A stretch of DNA of 64,000 bases from JBLMZW01 sp050259035. GTDB lineage: Bacteria > Bacillota > Syntrophomonadia > Syntrophomonadales > DTU052. This document shows positions 25,871-34,111 of this stretch, piece after piece. The stretch is from contig JBLMZW010000188.1 in NCBI GenBank assembly GCA_050259035.1, forward strand, positions 106,496 through 170,495, given 5' to 3'. The notes beneath the pieces were generated by a model, which was not told where the DNA came from, searched no databases, and saw only the letters and a program-made list of their open reading frames with translations. Position numbers and translations under genes: made by a program. Positions within the stretch are counted from its first letter, which is position 1. Every line of letters begins with the position of its first letter.

Positions 25871-26842
25871 GTGAGGTTAACTTCACGCGAAAGACAAATA
25901 CTCGATATTTTACGTAAAGAACCATTGTTGCCACAAGAGGACCTGGCTGCCAGACTGGGCATAACCAGGTCCTCGGTTGCTGTTCACATATCAAATCTAA
26001 TGAAAAAGGGAATAATACTGGGAAAAGGTTATGTTTTTAATGATCGCGCCAGTTGTGTGGTACTGGGGGATGTTCTATGGTTAATAGATGTTAAGAACCG
26101 ACCTAACTCAAATACAAGTATTAATTTGCGGATGGGTGGTTTTGGGTACTGGTCCAGCCTTAGCCTCGCGAAATTGGGAATGGACGTTAAGCTACTAAGT
26201 TATTGCAGCAACGATGCAAATGGAAATCGGGCAATAGACGAACTAGTTTCATCCGGGGTTGATATATCGTATATCCAAAGATGGAGTAAAGGAGTCCCTG
26301 CTTTAGTCAATATATCTGATAATAACTATAACAACTGTTATTGGCAGAACTGCAGTTTAGACGAGTACCGGATTCTTCTCGAAAAGGGAGAATGGCTCCT
26401 TAATAATTGTGAATGGTTATTGGTTCAGCCTGATCTATTAAGCCTCGTTAATTTGAATAATACTGATACGGATGATTCAAGTGGGATTTTTACTTGCATT
26501 TTTGAGAATGAAATAGAGTCCAATTTAGAAATTATTTCTGGCGTAAAACTGCTGGTGATGGAGATTGATTCCCGCGATAAATCGAAAACTGACATTTTAA
26601 AACTGTATTTGGATCAGGGAACTGGAATTGTGGTAGCTACTGATGGTCACAATATGATCTGGGCAGGTGAGGGTGCGAAATTCTATGAATTGCCAATATC
26701 TCCAGGCCAAGAATTTAAGCCGGAAGATAATCTAATTGATTTCGGGTGTGGAATTATATATGGTTTAACCGGGGGCTACCCTTTGCGACAGGCCATAAGG
26801 ATTGGTTTAGGATTGGTTACACGAAACGGTGAGAAGATATGA
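25871..26842 (+). CDS. winged-helix protein with degenerate PfkB-like domain
   Basis: The first ~60 residues are a winged-helix DNA-binding domain (LTSRERQILDILRKEP, then SSVAVHISNLMKKGII). The rest has the ribokinase fold pattern, with GGFGYWSSLSLAKLGMDV and LVSSGVDISYI, but the catalytic DTxGAGD motif is replaced by IDFGCGIIYGL, so the proton-abstracting Asp is missing. It is probably a ligand-sensing regulator derived from a sugar kinase, which is inference. It overlaps mnmH by 4 bases. The start is uncertain: GTG at 25871 is chosen, with TTG at 25850 and GTG at 25862 possible. Confidence 0.75.
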   Translation: MRLTSRERQILDILRKEPLLPQEDLAARLGITRSSVAVHISNLMKKGIILGKGYVFNDRASCVVLGDVLWLIDVKNRPNSNTSINLRMGGFGYWSSLSLAKLGMDVKLLSYCSNDANGNRAIDELVSSGVDISYIQRWSKGVPALVNISDNNYNNCYWQNCSLDEYRILLEKGEWLLNNCEWLLVQPDLLSLVNLNNTDTDDSSGIFTCIFENEIESNLEIISGVKLLVMEIDSRDKSKTDILKLYLDQGTGIVVATDGHNMIWAGEGAKFYELPISPGQEFKPEDNLIDFGCGIIYGLTGGYPLRQAIRIGLGLVTRNGEKI

Positions 26843-27891
26843 TACATGACATAGATTTTGAAACCGCTCTTAATTTAGATAAAATTCAATTTGTTGACTT
26901 ACGGTCGCCAGTAGAATTCTGCGAAGCCAGTATACCAGGAGCCATCAATCTACCTTTGCTTGACGACGATGAGCGGGTAGAGGTTGGAACTATCTATCGG
27001 CATTTTGGCCCAGTTCAAGCTAGGTCAAAAGGACTCGAATTCGTTGGACCTCGATTAGCAGCCCTTATCAAAGAAGTACAAATATTAGCCTGTGATTACA
27101 ATGTTGTTTTGTATTGTTGGAGAGGCGGAAATAGAAGTCAGTCATTAGCCCGAGTGCTAGATATCATGGATATAAACGGCTATCGGCTTCAGGGGGGCTT
27201 TAAAGCCTACAGAAGGTATGTAGTAAATAAGCTTGAATCAGTGCCGAATGGCTCTGTGGTTGTGCTTCACGGACTAACCGGAACAGGTAAGACCAATATA
27301 TTAAAGGAGCTAAACCGATTGGGAATGCCCGCTATAGATTTGGAAGGCTTAGCCAACCACAGGGGATCAGTATTTGGCGGCATCGGACTGAGTGACCAAC
27401 CGAGGCAAAAACAATTTGAAAGTATTCTCCTGGATGAGATACTGGAAACACATCGCCATGGATACCTGATAGTCGAAAGTGAGAGCCGCAAGATAGGCCG
27501 TTTGTTTTTGCCTGATCGCTTATATTCTATGATGCAATCAGGGGTGCACGTACTGGTATATGACAGTATCGAAAACCGAGTTAATAGAATACTTTCGGAA
27601 TACCTTGGAGATTCCAAGATTTCGTCTCAAGATCTCAAGGAAATCATGAAAACACTAGTTAAGTTTATTGGAAAAAAGAGATTGCAGGAATATTTCGACA
27701 TGATGGATAATGAAAACTATCAGGGATTAATACGTTCATTGTTATTGGAATATTATGATCCATTATACGGTTACGCAAGTGGCCCTGATTCTGATTTCGA
27801 ATTATCCCTGAACGGAAGCAGTACGCATGAAGCCTCGAAAATACTTGCTAATTGGTTGCAAAATAAGATGAGAGGAGGCAGCGTAGCTTGA
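26839..27891 (+). CDS. mnmH: tRNA 2-selenouridine synthase
   Basis: MnmH (SelU/YbbB) converts the wobble 2-thiouridine of some tRNAs to 2-selenouridine through a geranylated intermediate, using selenophosphate. The 350-aa product has a rhodanese domain with the active-site Cys in LYCWRGGNRS (about residue 93) and a P-loop domain with GLTGTGKT (about residue 145), the standard architecture. It implies selenium metabolism (selD) elsewhere in the genome. The ATG overlaps the upstream stop as ATGA, and its own end overlaps rodZ, so the three genes are translationally coupled. Confidence 0.93.
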   Translation: MIHDIDFETALNLDKIQFVDLRSPVEFCEASIPGAINLPLLDDDERVEVGTIYRHFGPVQARSKGLEFVGPRLAALIKEVQILACDYNVVLYCWRGGNRSQSLARVLDIMDINGYRLQGGFKAYRRYVVNKLESVPNGSVVVLHGLTGTGKTNILKELNRLGMPAIDLEGLANHRGSVFGGIGLSDQPRQKQFESILLDEILETHRHGYLIVESESRKIGRLFLPDRLYSMMQSGVHVLVYDSIENRVNRILSEYLGDSKISSQDLKEIMKTLVKFIGKKRLQEYFDMMDNENYQGLIRSLLLEYYDPLYGYASGPDSDFELSLNGSSTHEASKILANWLQNKMRGGSVA

Positions 27892-28619
27892 TAGATATAG
27901 GTTCAGAATTCCGTTGTCGTCGTGAGCAATTAGGCCTTAGCCTGGATGACATACAAGATGAAATTAAAACCAGGAAGTATTTTATTGCCGCTTTAGAGGA
28001 AAACCAATTTGAATTACTTCCCGCTAAAGTCTATGCCTTGGGGCTGGTTAAACGTTATGCCGGAATTCTTGGACTAGATGAAACACTTATGGTTGAGGAA
28101 TTTAAAAGCCAGGCTTATCATAATGAAAAGGAAGAACAACCTTTCTCCACTTCCCGCCGAGAAAGGTTTGATTTCAATGTCAAAAATGTTTTAACCGGAT
28201 TGGCCTTTCTCATGGCAGTCATTTTGATATTTGGCTATCTCGCTGATTACATGGCCAATAAATTTGTCCAGGAAAGACGTAATCGGGTTACCCAGGAATC
28301 AAAAACTTACCAGCATCAGAATGTAAAGCCTAAACCTAAACCTAAAGTAATAAAAGGAATTCAGCTGACACTGGAAGGCGAAGACCGTAGTTGGATCGGA
28401 GTTACAGTAGACGGGAATGACGTTTACCAAGGTTTTCTTAATTCAGGTCAAAAAATGGATTTTAAAGGAAAAACTAAAATTGAACTAATTGTAGGGAACG
28501 CCCAGGGTGTCAGAGCTATTTATAACGGACAAGATATTGGTTACCTGGGAGATAAGGCAGATGTAGTCCGAACCCAATTCCCACCTTCAACTGATAGTCA
28601 ACAGGCAAGGGCCCCTTAA
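27888..28619 (+). CDS. rodZ: RodZ-like helix-turn-helix membrane protein
   Basis: The 243-aa product has an N-terminal Cro/C1-like helix-turn-helix (residues 1-70: LGLSLDDIQDEIKTRKYFIAAL), one transmembrane helix (about 103-122), a proline/lysine linker and a C-terminal beta domain (DUF4115). This is the RodZ layout; RodZ connects MreB filaments to the elongation machinery and shapes the cell. The TTG at 27888 overlaps the mnmH stop (TTGA) and follows GAGGAGG. A hairpin overlaps the end of the gene. Confidence 0.88.
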   Translation: MIDIGSEFRCRREQLGLSLDDIQDEIKTRKYFIAALEENQFELLPAKVYALGLVKRYAGILGLDETLMVEEFKSQAYHNEKEEQPFSTSRRERFDFNVKNVLTGLAFLMAVILIFGYLADYMANKFVQERRNRVTQESKTYQHQNVKPKPKPKVIKGIQLTLEGEDRSWIGVTVDGNDVYQGFLNSGQKMDFKGKTKIELIVGNAQGVRAIYNGQDIGYLGDKADVVRTQFPPSTDSQQARAP

Positions 28620-28634
28620 GGGGGCTTTATTTTT
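28611..28634 (+). terminator. intrinsic terminator after rodZ
   Basis: GCCCC (28611-28615) / GGGGC (28621-28625) with a TTAAG loop is followed by TTTATTTTT; it overlaps the rodZ stop codon. Confidence 0.75.
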
Positions 28635-28682
28635 GATTCCCAAAAGTAGATTTAATGCCGGGAAAGGAAGTTGGGAGGAACA

Positions 28683-30026
28683 TTGCGAGTAGGGTTTGTT
28701 AGTCTAGGGTGCAGCAAAAACCGAGTTGATACCGAGCATATGATGGGTCTGCTACTAGAAGCGGGACACAGTATAGTGAATAAAAGAGGTATGGCTGATG
28801 CGATAATCGTTAATACCTGTGGCTTCATCGGTGATGCGAAAAAGGAAGCTATTGACACCATTATTGAAATGGGCTTATTAAAAAAAAGAGGCAAGATTAG
28901 AATACTAGTTGCCACTGGGTGCCTTGCCCAACGATACCCGGATGATCTTATTCGTGAATTGCCTGAATTGGATGCTGTTATCGGTGTATCAGAATGGTCT
29001 TCGTTACCTCAGATTTTGGATAAATGCGCTAAAGGCGAGAGGGTTCTTAAAGTAGCTCCCTGGCCTAAAGAATACTCAGTCTCCAGTCCTCGCCTCATTT
29101 CTACCGATCCTGGAATAGCCTATTTAAAAATTTCCGAAGGATGTAATAATCGATGCAGTTATTGTGCTATTCCGCTTATACGCGGTCCAGTAAGATCACG
29201 ACCTCTCGATGAACTGGTTGAAGAAGCTTATCGTCTAGCTAATGACGGTATTCGCGAACTGGTGCTTGTAGCCCAGGATCTTACCAGCTATGGAAATGAT
29301 CTAAGATATAGAGAAGGACTTGAAACTCTGGTCTCCGAATTGAACCGTATTCCTGGCATAGAGTGGATTCGCCTAATGTACGCACATCCCAGAGGAATCA
29401 ACGACTCTTTTCTTAGACTATTCCAATTCCCTCGCGTGGTTCCATACCTCGACCTCCCCATCCAGCATGGCAGCAACCGGATTCTGAATAATATGAGACG
29501 TAAATACCAGAGTAAGGATGTTTATGATTTGGTAGCACAATTGAGGGAAACAGTACCTAAGATAATTCTTCGGACTACTTTTATGACCGGTTATCCCGGC
29601 GAAACCATTGATGATCATAAGCAGACTGTTTTGATGCTGCGTGATCTAGAGTTTGACTGGGTTGGATTTTTCCAATATAGTGAGGAAGACGGTACAATGG
29701 CAGCGGAACAAAACGATAATGTATCGGCCAGATTAAAGTCAGATAGATGCCAGGAATTAATGGCCGTGCAACAAGAGATAACGTTTCGAAAAAATAAACA
29801 TAGAATTGGGCTGCTGGTTCCCGTTTTAATTGAGGCACAGAGCGGTGAGAAGGCATATAAAGGAAGGGCTTGGTTTCAAGCTCCAGAAGTAGACGGGGTA
29901 GTATACGTTAGGAGTCAAGTCGTTTTGAAATCCGGCCAAATATTTAACGTGAGGATAACTGAAACAGATGAATACGACCTCACAGGGGAGTTAGCAGTTG
30001 AAGCTATCGAAACTAGGCTTACCTAA
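28683..30026 (+). CDS. rimO: ribosomal protein S12 methylthiotransferase RimO
   Basis: RimO methylthiolates an Asp of ribosomal protein S12 with a radical-SAM mechanism. The 447-aa product has the N-terminal MTTase cysteines (GCSKN, NTCGF, GCLAQ), the radical-SAM cluster CNNRCSYC, and a C-terminal TRAM domain. The proposed TTG at 28683 gives MRVGFVSLGCSKN; a TTG at 28671 in the same frame is possible, as GGAGG lies between the two. RimO is distinguished from MiaB by the short N-terminus and GPVRSRP after the cluster. It overlaps pgsA by 29 bases. Confidence 0.93.
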   Translation: MRVGFVSLGCSKNRVDTEHMMGLLLEAGHSIVNKRGMADAIIVNTCGFIGDAKKEAIDTIIEMGLLKKRGKIRILVATGCLAQRYPDDLIRELPELDAVIGVSEWSSLPQILDKCAKGERVLKVAPWPKEYSVSSPRLISTDPGIAYLKISEGCNNRCSYCAIPLIRGPVRSRPLDELVEEAYRLANDGIRELVLVAQDLTSYGNDLRYREGLETLVSELNRIPGIEWIRLMYAHPRGINDSFLRLFQFPRVVPYLDLPIQHGSNRILNNMRRKYQSKDVYDLVAQLRETVPKIILRTTFMTGYPGETIDDHKQTVLMLRDLEFDWVGFFQYSEEDGTMAAEQNDNVSARLKSDRCQELMAVQQEITFRKNKHRIGLLVPVLIEAQSGEKAYKGRAWFQAPEVDGVVYVRSQVVLKSGQIFNVRITETDEYDLTGELAVEAIETRLT

Positions 30027-30543
30027 TATTATTACCTTAGGACGGATAGTACTGATTCCAGTATTTATGCTCTTTTTGTTGGTTAGAATTCCTTATGGAG
30101 GATATCTGGCTGCGGCGGTATTTACTTTGGCTGCATTGACTGATAGTCTGGATGGTTATATCGCACGGCGTAACCGACAAGTAAGTAAACTTGGTATTTT
30201 TCTTGATCCCCTGGCGGATAAGTTGCTCATGACGGCAGCATTAGTTAGCTTAGTAGAGCTGCATCAGGTGCCCGCCTGGATAGCCTTTATTATATTGGCA
30301 CGGGAATTTGCTGTAACCGGACTAAGGGCTGTCAAAGCCGAGGAAGGCGTAGTCATCCCTGCCAGTAAATGGGGTAAAGCGAAAACTGTAACCCAGATAA
30401 TTGCTATACTAGTGGTTATATTTAGCAATATCTATCAAAGTTGGGTTAGGTGGCCAGTGGGGGAATGGGTTATGTACTTTGCCATGGTCATAACCGTTAT
30501 ATCTGGACTGGATTATTTCGCACGGTTCCTTAAACCTGATTAG
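29998..30543 (+). CDS. pgsA: CDP-diacylglycerol-glycerol-3-phosphate 3-phosphatidyltransferase
   Basis: PgsA makes phosphatidylglycerol phosphate, the committed step to phosphatidylglycerol and cardiolipin. The 181-aa membrane protein has four to five helices and the complete CDP-alcohol phosphatidyltransferase motif: DSLDGYIARR, then GIFLDPLADK, with the four Asp residues intact. It starts at the TTG at 29998 inside the 3' end of rimO, with GGGGAG upstream, so it depends on rimO transcription. The rimO-pgsA pairing is common in Firmicutes. Confidence 0.94.
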   Translation: MKLSKLGLPNIITLGRIVLIPVFMLFLLVRIPYGGYLAAAVFTLAALTDSLDGYIARRNRQVSKLGIFLDPLADKLLMTAALVSLVELHQVPAWIAFIILAREFAVTGLRAVKAEEGVVIPASKWGKAKTVTQIIAILVVIFSNIYQSWVRWPVGEWVMYFAMVITVISGLDYFARFLKPD

Positions 30544-30638
30544 TATCAATCCGGAACAATCCAAATATCACCAAATCATCGATTCTATCATTTCTAAACA
30601 TCCCCTTTTCTATCCATTGATTACCTGCAGGCCTTCAT

Positions 30639-30663
30639 CCCTGGCTGTGTTATAATTCCAGGG
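30639..30663 (+). promoter_or_regulatory. TATAAT flanked by inverted repeat CCCTGG / CCAGGG
   Basis: An extended -10 (TGT then TATAAT, 30651-30656) lies between the perfect arms CCCTGG (30639-30644) and CCAGGG (30658-30663). The arrangement suggests a repressor operator over the promoter of the membrane protein/FtsH-like pair. No good -35 box is seen. Confidence 0.45.
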
Positions 30664-30682
30664 AGAAGGAGGGGGGATCAGA

Positions 30683-31234
30683 ATGGAAAAAAGCAAAGAA
30701 TTCAAAATTGGTATGGCGTTGGCCTCCTTTGCGCTCACACTAGCTCTTGCTTTGGGCGGATTTCATTTGTATAAACAACATGTCATAAATGAGCCACTGA
30801 TTGAGACTTTGGGCCAACTTCCGGGTGTAGAAGGGGTCAAGATTGACAACCAGCAGGATCCCTTGACGATTCAGTTGACTTTAACTCGTACGGATGATCT
30901 AAAGGACACCTATTTTAAAGCTGAAAGTCTGGTAAAAAAACAACTTAAAAGCAAGCCTTATGTGCTAGAAATTAAGGGTAATAGCACAACCGAAATGGAA
31001 AATGAATACCAGGATTTGGAATTGGCAGTATATCAGGGTATAGCAAATAATTCGTTCATCTGGTTGGACGGTATCATTGACAGAAGCAGCCAGACTCATG
31101 AATATAAATACCGCTTGCAGGTAGATGAAGATAATCTCTATATTACGATGAAGAAGGGTGGCCATTATTTGTGCCGCGTTGTACCCAGAAAAAGTGACTC
31201 AATCCCGGTAAGTCAGGGGGTAGCTGCAAGTTGA
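30683..31234 (+). CDS. hypothetical membrane-anchored protein
   Basis: The 183-aa product has a short basic N-terminus, one transmembrane helix (about residues 10-28) and a hydrophilic domain with alternating strands and helices (LPGVEGVKIDNQQ, IQLTLTRTDDLKDTYFKAE). I recognise no family. Its stop overlaps the start of the FtsH-like protease by 4 bases, so they are coupled; it may be an adaptor, substrate or regulator of that protease, which is inference. The ATG at 30683 follows GGAGAAGGAGGGGG. Confidence 0.75.
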   Translation: MEKSKEFKIGMALASFALTLALALGGFHLYKQHVINEPLIETLGQLPGVEGVKIDNQQDPLTIQLTLTRTDDLKDTYFKAESLVKKQLKSKPYVLEIKGNSTTEMENEYQDLELAVYQGIANNSFIWLDGIIDRSSQTHEYKYRLQVDEDNLYITMKKGGHYLCRVVPRKSDSIPVSQGVAAS

Positions 31235-32712
31235 TTAAAGAAATAATAATAGGTTCAGGCATTGGTCTAATGATATTTCTAATAATTCTGGGTGTTGATG
31301 TATTTCCTGTCGTATTCATCGGTCTATTGGTAGGGGCATTATACGCCATGTTTAGAAGCCAGCTGGGGGGTGATTTCAAAGGAAACACTCCTTTAAGCAA
31401 TCGGGTTAAAACAGGAATAACCTTCGATGATATTGGCGGACAGGATACCGCCATTAATGAGATTAAGGAAGCATTGGAGTTCCTTTTAAAACCCGCTGCT
31501 ATAGTGAAGATGGGTATAAGACCACTAAAGGGTATCCTTTTATCCGGCCCACCCGGAACGGGCAAAACATTACTGGCCCGGGCTGCGGCGAGTTATACCC
31601 GGTCATCTTTTATTTCGGCCTCGGGTTCGGAATTTATAGAGGTTTACGCCGGGGTAGGGGCGCGCAGGGTGCGCCAGCTATTCAGCGATGCCAGAAAGAA
31701 AGCAAAAAAAGAAGGCAACAATAGTGCCATAATTTTTATCGATGAATTAGAAATACTCGGCGCCAAGAGGGGAAGTCATCAGAGCCATATGGAATATGAT
31801 CAAACCTTAAACCAGTTGCTGGTTGAGATGGATGGTTTATCGGGTGATGAGGAAACCAGACTCCTGGTAGTGGGTGCTACCAACCGTGCCGATATGCTGG
31901 ATTCTGCATTGACTCGGCCGGGTAGGTTTGACCGTCAGGTAATTGTTAGTCTTCCGGATAAACGTGGCCGTGCCAGTATCTTAACAATTCATACTCGTAA
32001 TAAACCAATGGCCACGGATGTTTCCATAGAGTCTTTGGCCAAAGCAACATTTGGTTTTTCGGGAGCTCAGCTGGAAAGTCTGGCCAACGAAGCGGCTATC
32101 CTGGCCCTGCGGGATAATAAAGAAGATATTGATAATAGGTACTTTATGGAAGCTATTGATAAGGTTATACTGGGGGAAAAATTGGATCGAAAACCCAGTG
32201 AGAACGAAACGAAAAGGGTTAGTATACACGAGTTCGGTCATGCTCTGGTCAGTGAGTTAACCAAGCCCGGCTCCGTTTCCAGTTTAACAATTGTACCCAG
32301 GGGACAAGCATTAGGATTTATGCGTAAAAATACGCCCGAGCACGACCAGTATTTATACACCAATAAAGAAATGAAGGGGCAAATAATGGTGGCCCTTGCT
32401 GGAGCGGTGGCAGAAGAACTTTGTTTGGGCGAACGCAGCACCGGGGCTCGGAATGATTTTGAACAGGCATGGGATGTGGCACGCGAAATTGTCAAATGCG
32501 GTTTGTCCAAACTTGGGGCAATATCAGGTGAGGACATCCCCAATGATCTGATATTTAATGAATGCAGCGCTATAATCTCAGATATGGAAACCGAAACTCG
32601 AAAAATGCTGCAGGATAAAAAGGATCTGTTGGAAATTGCGGCTGCCCGTCTCCTGGAAGAAGAGACACTGGATCGCATGAAATTTCTTGATATTTTGAAA
32701 ACATCGGCCTAA
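31231..32712 (+). CDS. FtsH-like membrane AAA+ metalloprotease
   Basis: A 493-aa relative of FtsH, clearly shorter than the usual 600-650 aa because the extracytoplasmic loop is missing: two close hydrophobic segments occupy residues 5-37. The AAA+ domain has Walker A GPPGTGKT (about residue 110), Walker B IIFIDELE and arginine fingers in RPGRFDRQ. The zinc protease site HEFGH (about residue 332) and the third ligand in GARNDFEQA are intact, so it should be an active ATP-dependent protease. It starts at a TTG overlapping the stop of its 183-aa partner. It is probably a specialised paralogue beside the housekeeping FtsH. Confidence 0.88.
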   Translation: MIKEIIIGSGIGLMIFLIILGVDVFPVVFIGLLVGALYAMFRSQLGGDFKGNTPLSNRVKTGITFDDIGGQDTAINEIKEALEFLLKPAAIVKMGIRPLKGILLSGPPGTGKTLLARAAASYTRSSFISASGSEFIEVYAGVGARRVRQLFSDARKKAKKEGNNSAIIFIDELEILGAKRGSHQSHMEYDQTLNQLLVEMDGLSGDEETRLLVVGATNRADMLDSALTRPGRFDRQVIVSLPDKRGRASILTIHTRNKPMATDVSIESLAKATFGFSGAQLESLANEAAILALRDNKEDIDNRYFMEAIDKVILGEKLDRKPSENETKRVSIHEFGHALVSELTKPGSVSSLTIVPRGQALGFMRKNTPEHDQYLYTNKEMKGQIMVALAGAVAEELCLGERSTGARNDFEQAWDVAREIVKCGLSKLGAISGEDIPNDLIFNECSAIISDMETETRKMLQDKKDLLEIAAARLLEEETLDRMKFLDILKTSA

Positions 32713-32772
32713 CTGTAGTACTATTGTCTTTACAGGAAACATCCCGTTATGAGAGAGGATGTTAAAGGCGAA

Positions 32773-32997
32773 ATGAAAATTACCGTTAAACTTTTTGCCA
32801 CCCTGCGGGTAGGCCGGTTTAAGATTAAAGAAATGGAATACGATGAAAGTATTACAGTTGGCCAATTGGTAAAGTTACTTGGAATTTCAGAAAACGATTT
32901 AGGCATTATGTTTATTAATGGCCACCACACCGGGTTAGATACTGAATTGCGGGAAGGGGATACCATATCAATTTTCCCCCTAGTCGGAGGTGGATGA
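32773..32997 (+). CDS. MoaD/ThiS-like sulfur-carrier protein
   Basis: A 74-aa ubiquitin-fold protein starting MKITVKLFATLRVGRF and ending in the double glycine needed for thiocarboxylate formation (PLVGGG). The ATG at 32773 follows AAAGGCGA; an in-frame ATG at 32749 is less likely. It sits directly before an E1-like activating enzyme and just upstream of a tungsten/molybdenum-type oxidoreductase operon, so a role in pterin cofactor synthesis fits best. A role in other sulfur-transfer pathways is possible. Confidence 0.85.
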   Translation: MKITVKLFATLRVGRFKIKEMEYDESITVGQLVKLLGISENDLGIMFINGHHTGLDTELREGDTISIFPLVGGG

Positions 32998-32998
32998 T

Positions 32999-33814
32999 AT
33001 GAATATTTCCGAACTCCTGCTTCTAAAAGCGAAATCTAAAACACTTTCCTGGGCTGATGAGCAAGAATTAGCCCAGGAATTTGCTTTGTCTTTTATTGAA
33101 GTTGAACGAAAAGCCCTGGCTCTGGGAATCACCCCTAGTCGTTATCAGCGCAATATGGTTGCCATCACCATCGAAGAACAACTGGTTTTAAATAATTCTG
33201 CAGTGGGAGTAATTGGCTGCGGGGGTCTAGGCGGATATGTAATCGAAAACTTAGCCAGACTGGGAATTGGTAAAATCAGTGTATGGGATGGAGATGTTTT
33301 CGAGGAACACAATTTAAACCGTCAGATACTCTCAGACACCAACCTGATAGGTGAAAGCAAAATCGAAGCAGCCAAATGCAGAGTAAAGGCCATCAATCCT
33401 TCTATATTATTCCACGGATATCAGCAGAAGATAGATAAAAGTACTCCCGAGGAATTTCTTACTAACCATAAAGTATTAGTCGATGCGGTTGATAATATTA
33501 AGAGCAGAATGGTGATATCTGATTTAGGTCGACGATCTAATCTGCCAGTTGTCCATGGGGCGGTCGGCGGTTGGTGGGGACAGGTTTCAACTCAGTATCC
33601 CGGAGATGGTACTCTGGAAAAAATCTATGCCGACGCTAAGAGTGATAAAGGAATGGAACTTTCACAGGGGACCCTGGCTTTTTCAGCTTCCGCAATTGCC
33701 AGTCTTCAGGTTGCCGAGGTTATTAAAATAATACTGGGGCGCGGCTCATCACTACGACAGCGTCTCCTGGTCCTCAACCTGCTTGATATGGAAATGGACA
33801 TTTTTGATCTATAG
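32999..33814 (+). CDS. MoeB/ThiF/HesA-family adenylyltransferase
   Basis: This E1-like enzyme activates the C-terminal glycine of a sulfur carrier by adenylation. The 271-aa product has an N-terminal helical extension of about 65 residues, then the ATP-binding loop GCGGLGGYVIENLARLGIG, the Arg finger in EEHNLNRQIL and DAVDNIKSR. The paired CxxC zinc ligands of classical MoeB/ThiF are absent, closer to HesA-type members. The ATG at 32999 follows GGAGG (32986-32990), one base after the MoaD-like stop. It probably acts on that neighbour. Confidence 0.87.
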   Translation: MNISELLLLKAKSKTLSWADEQELAQEFALSFIEVERKALALGITPSRYQRNMVAITIEEQLVLNNSAVGVIGCGGLGGYVIENLARLGIGKISVWDGDVFEEHNLNRQILSDTNLIGESKIEAAKCRVKAINPSILFHGYQQKIDKSTPEEFLTNHKVLVDAVDNIKSRMVISDLGRRSNLPVVHGAVGGWWGQVSTQYPGDGTLEKIYADAKSDKGMELSQGTLAFSASAIASLQVAEVIKIILGRGSSLRQRLLVLNLLDMEMDIFDL

Positions 33815-34008
33815 TCTCTTTTCCTTTGCTTTCGTAGAGAATCGTTCTCAAATCTCATTTCAAATGTAACATAAGTGTCACTTTGGTGGTACATGCGGAT
33901 TACACCGGGGTGACACTTATAATTTCTAAACAATCTATCACCTGCAAGCATTTCTGGACATTCCGAGTTATAGGCGTTTTTTTCCGTGACAGTAATAGCA
34001 CAGGATTG
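33815..34008 (+). other. regulatory region upstream of the aldehyde oxidoreductase operon
   Basis: No gene is seen. The stretch holds a long inverted repeat (33871-33920), described separately, and leads into a sigma-54 promoter at 34009. There is no clear terminator for the E1-like gene unless the inverted repeat serves as one. Confidence 0.55.
33871..33920 (+). promoter_or_regulatory. dyad, probable upstream activator site
   Basis: ATAAGTGTCAC (33871-33881) and GTGACACTTAT (33910-33920) form a perfect 11-base inverted repeat. The left arm is itself the palindrome AAGTG-T-CACTT. The site lies about 90-140 bases before the sigma-54 promoter, the usual distance for an enhancer-binding protein; the activator encoded at the end of the operon is the natural candidate. 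Confidence 0.6.
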
Positions 34009-34024
34009 TGGCACGAAGTTTGCA
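34009..34024 (+). promoter_or_regulatory. sigma-54 (-24/-12) promoter
   Basis: TGGCAC-GAAGT-TTGCA matches the RpoN consensus, with exactly 10 bases between the invariant GG and GC. It lies 88 bases before the ferredoxin gene that starts the aldehyde oxidoreductase operon, and a sigma-54 activator is encoded at 39.5 kb. Confidence 0.85.
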
Positions 34025-34111
34025 ACTAGAATATTCAAACGCCATTTTAGCTGAATGATTCAAAGTTAAGGAGGTGAATTCTGGTTCTCCCGGGCGGGGG
34101 GCCAGAAAGTT

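Noticed and set aside
31143..31565. 140-codon minus-strand frame across a gene junction
   Set aside because: It runs antisense to two overlapping plus-strand genes, with proline/isoleucine-rich shadow composition.
32051..32260. 69-codon plus-strand frame inside the FtsH-like gene
   Set aside because: Out-of-frame shadow of a conserved AAA+ domain with no ribosome site.
32238..32678. 146-codon open frame on the minus strand
   Set aside because: Antisense to the protease domain of the FtsH-like gene; no recognisable motifs.
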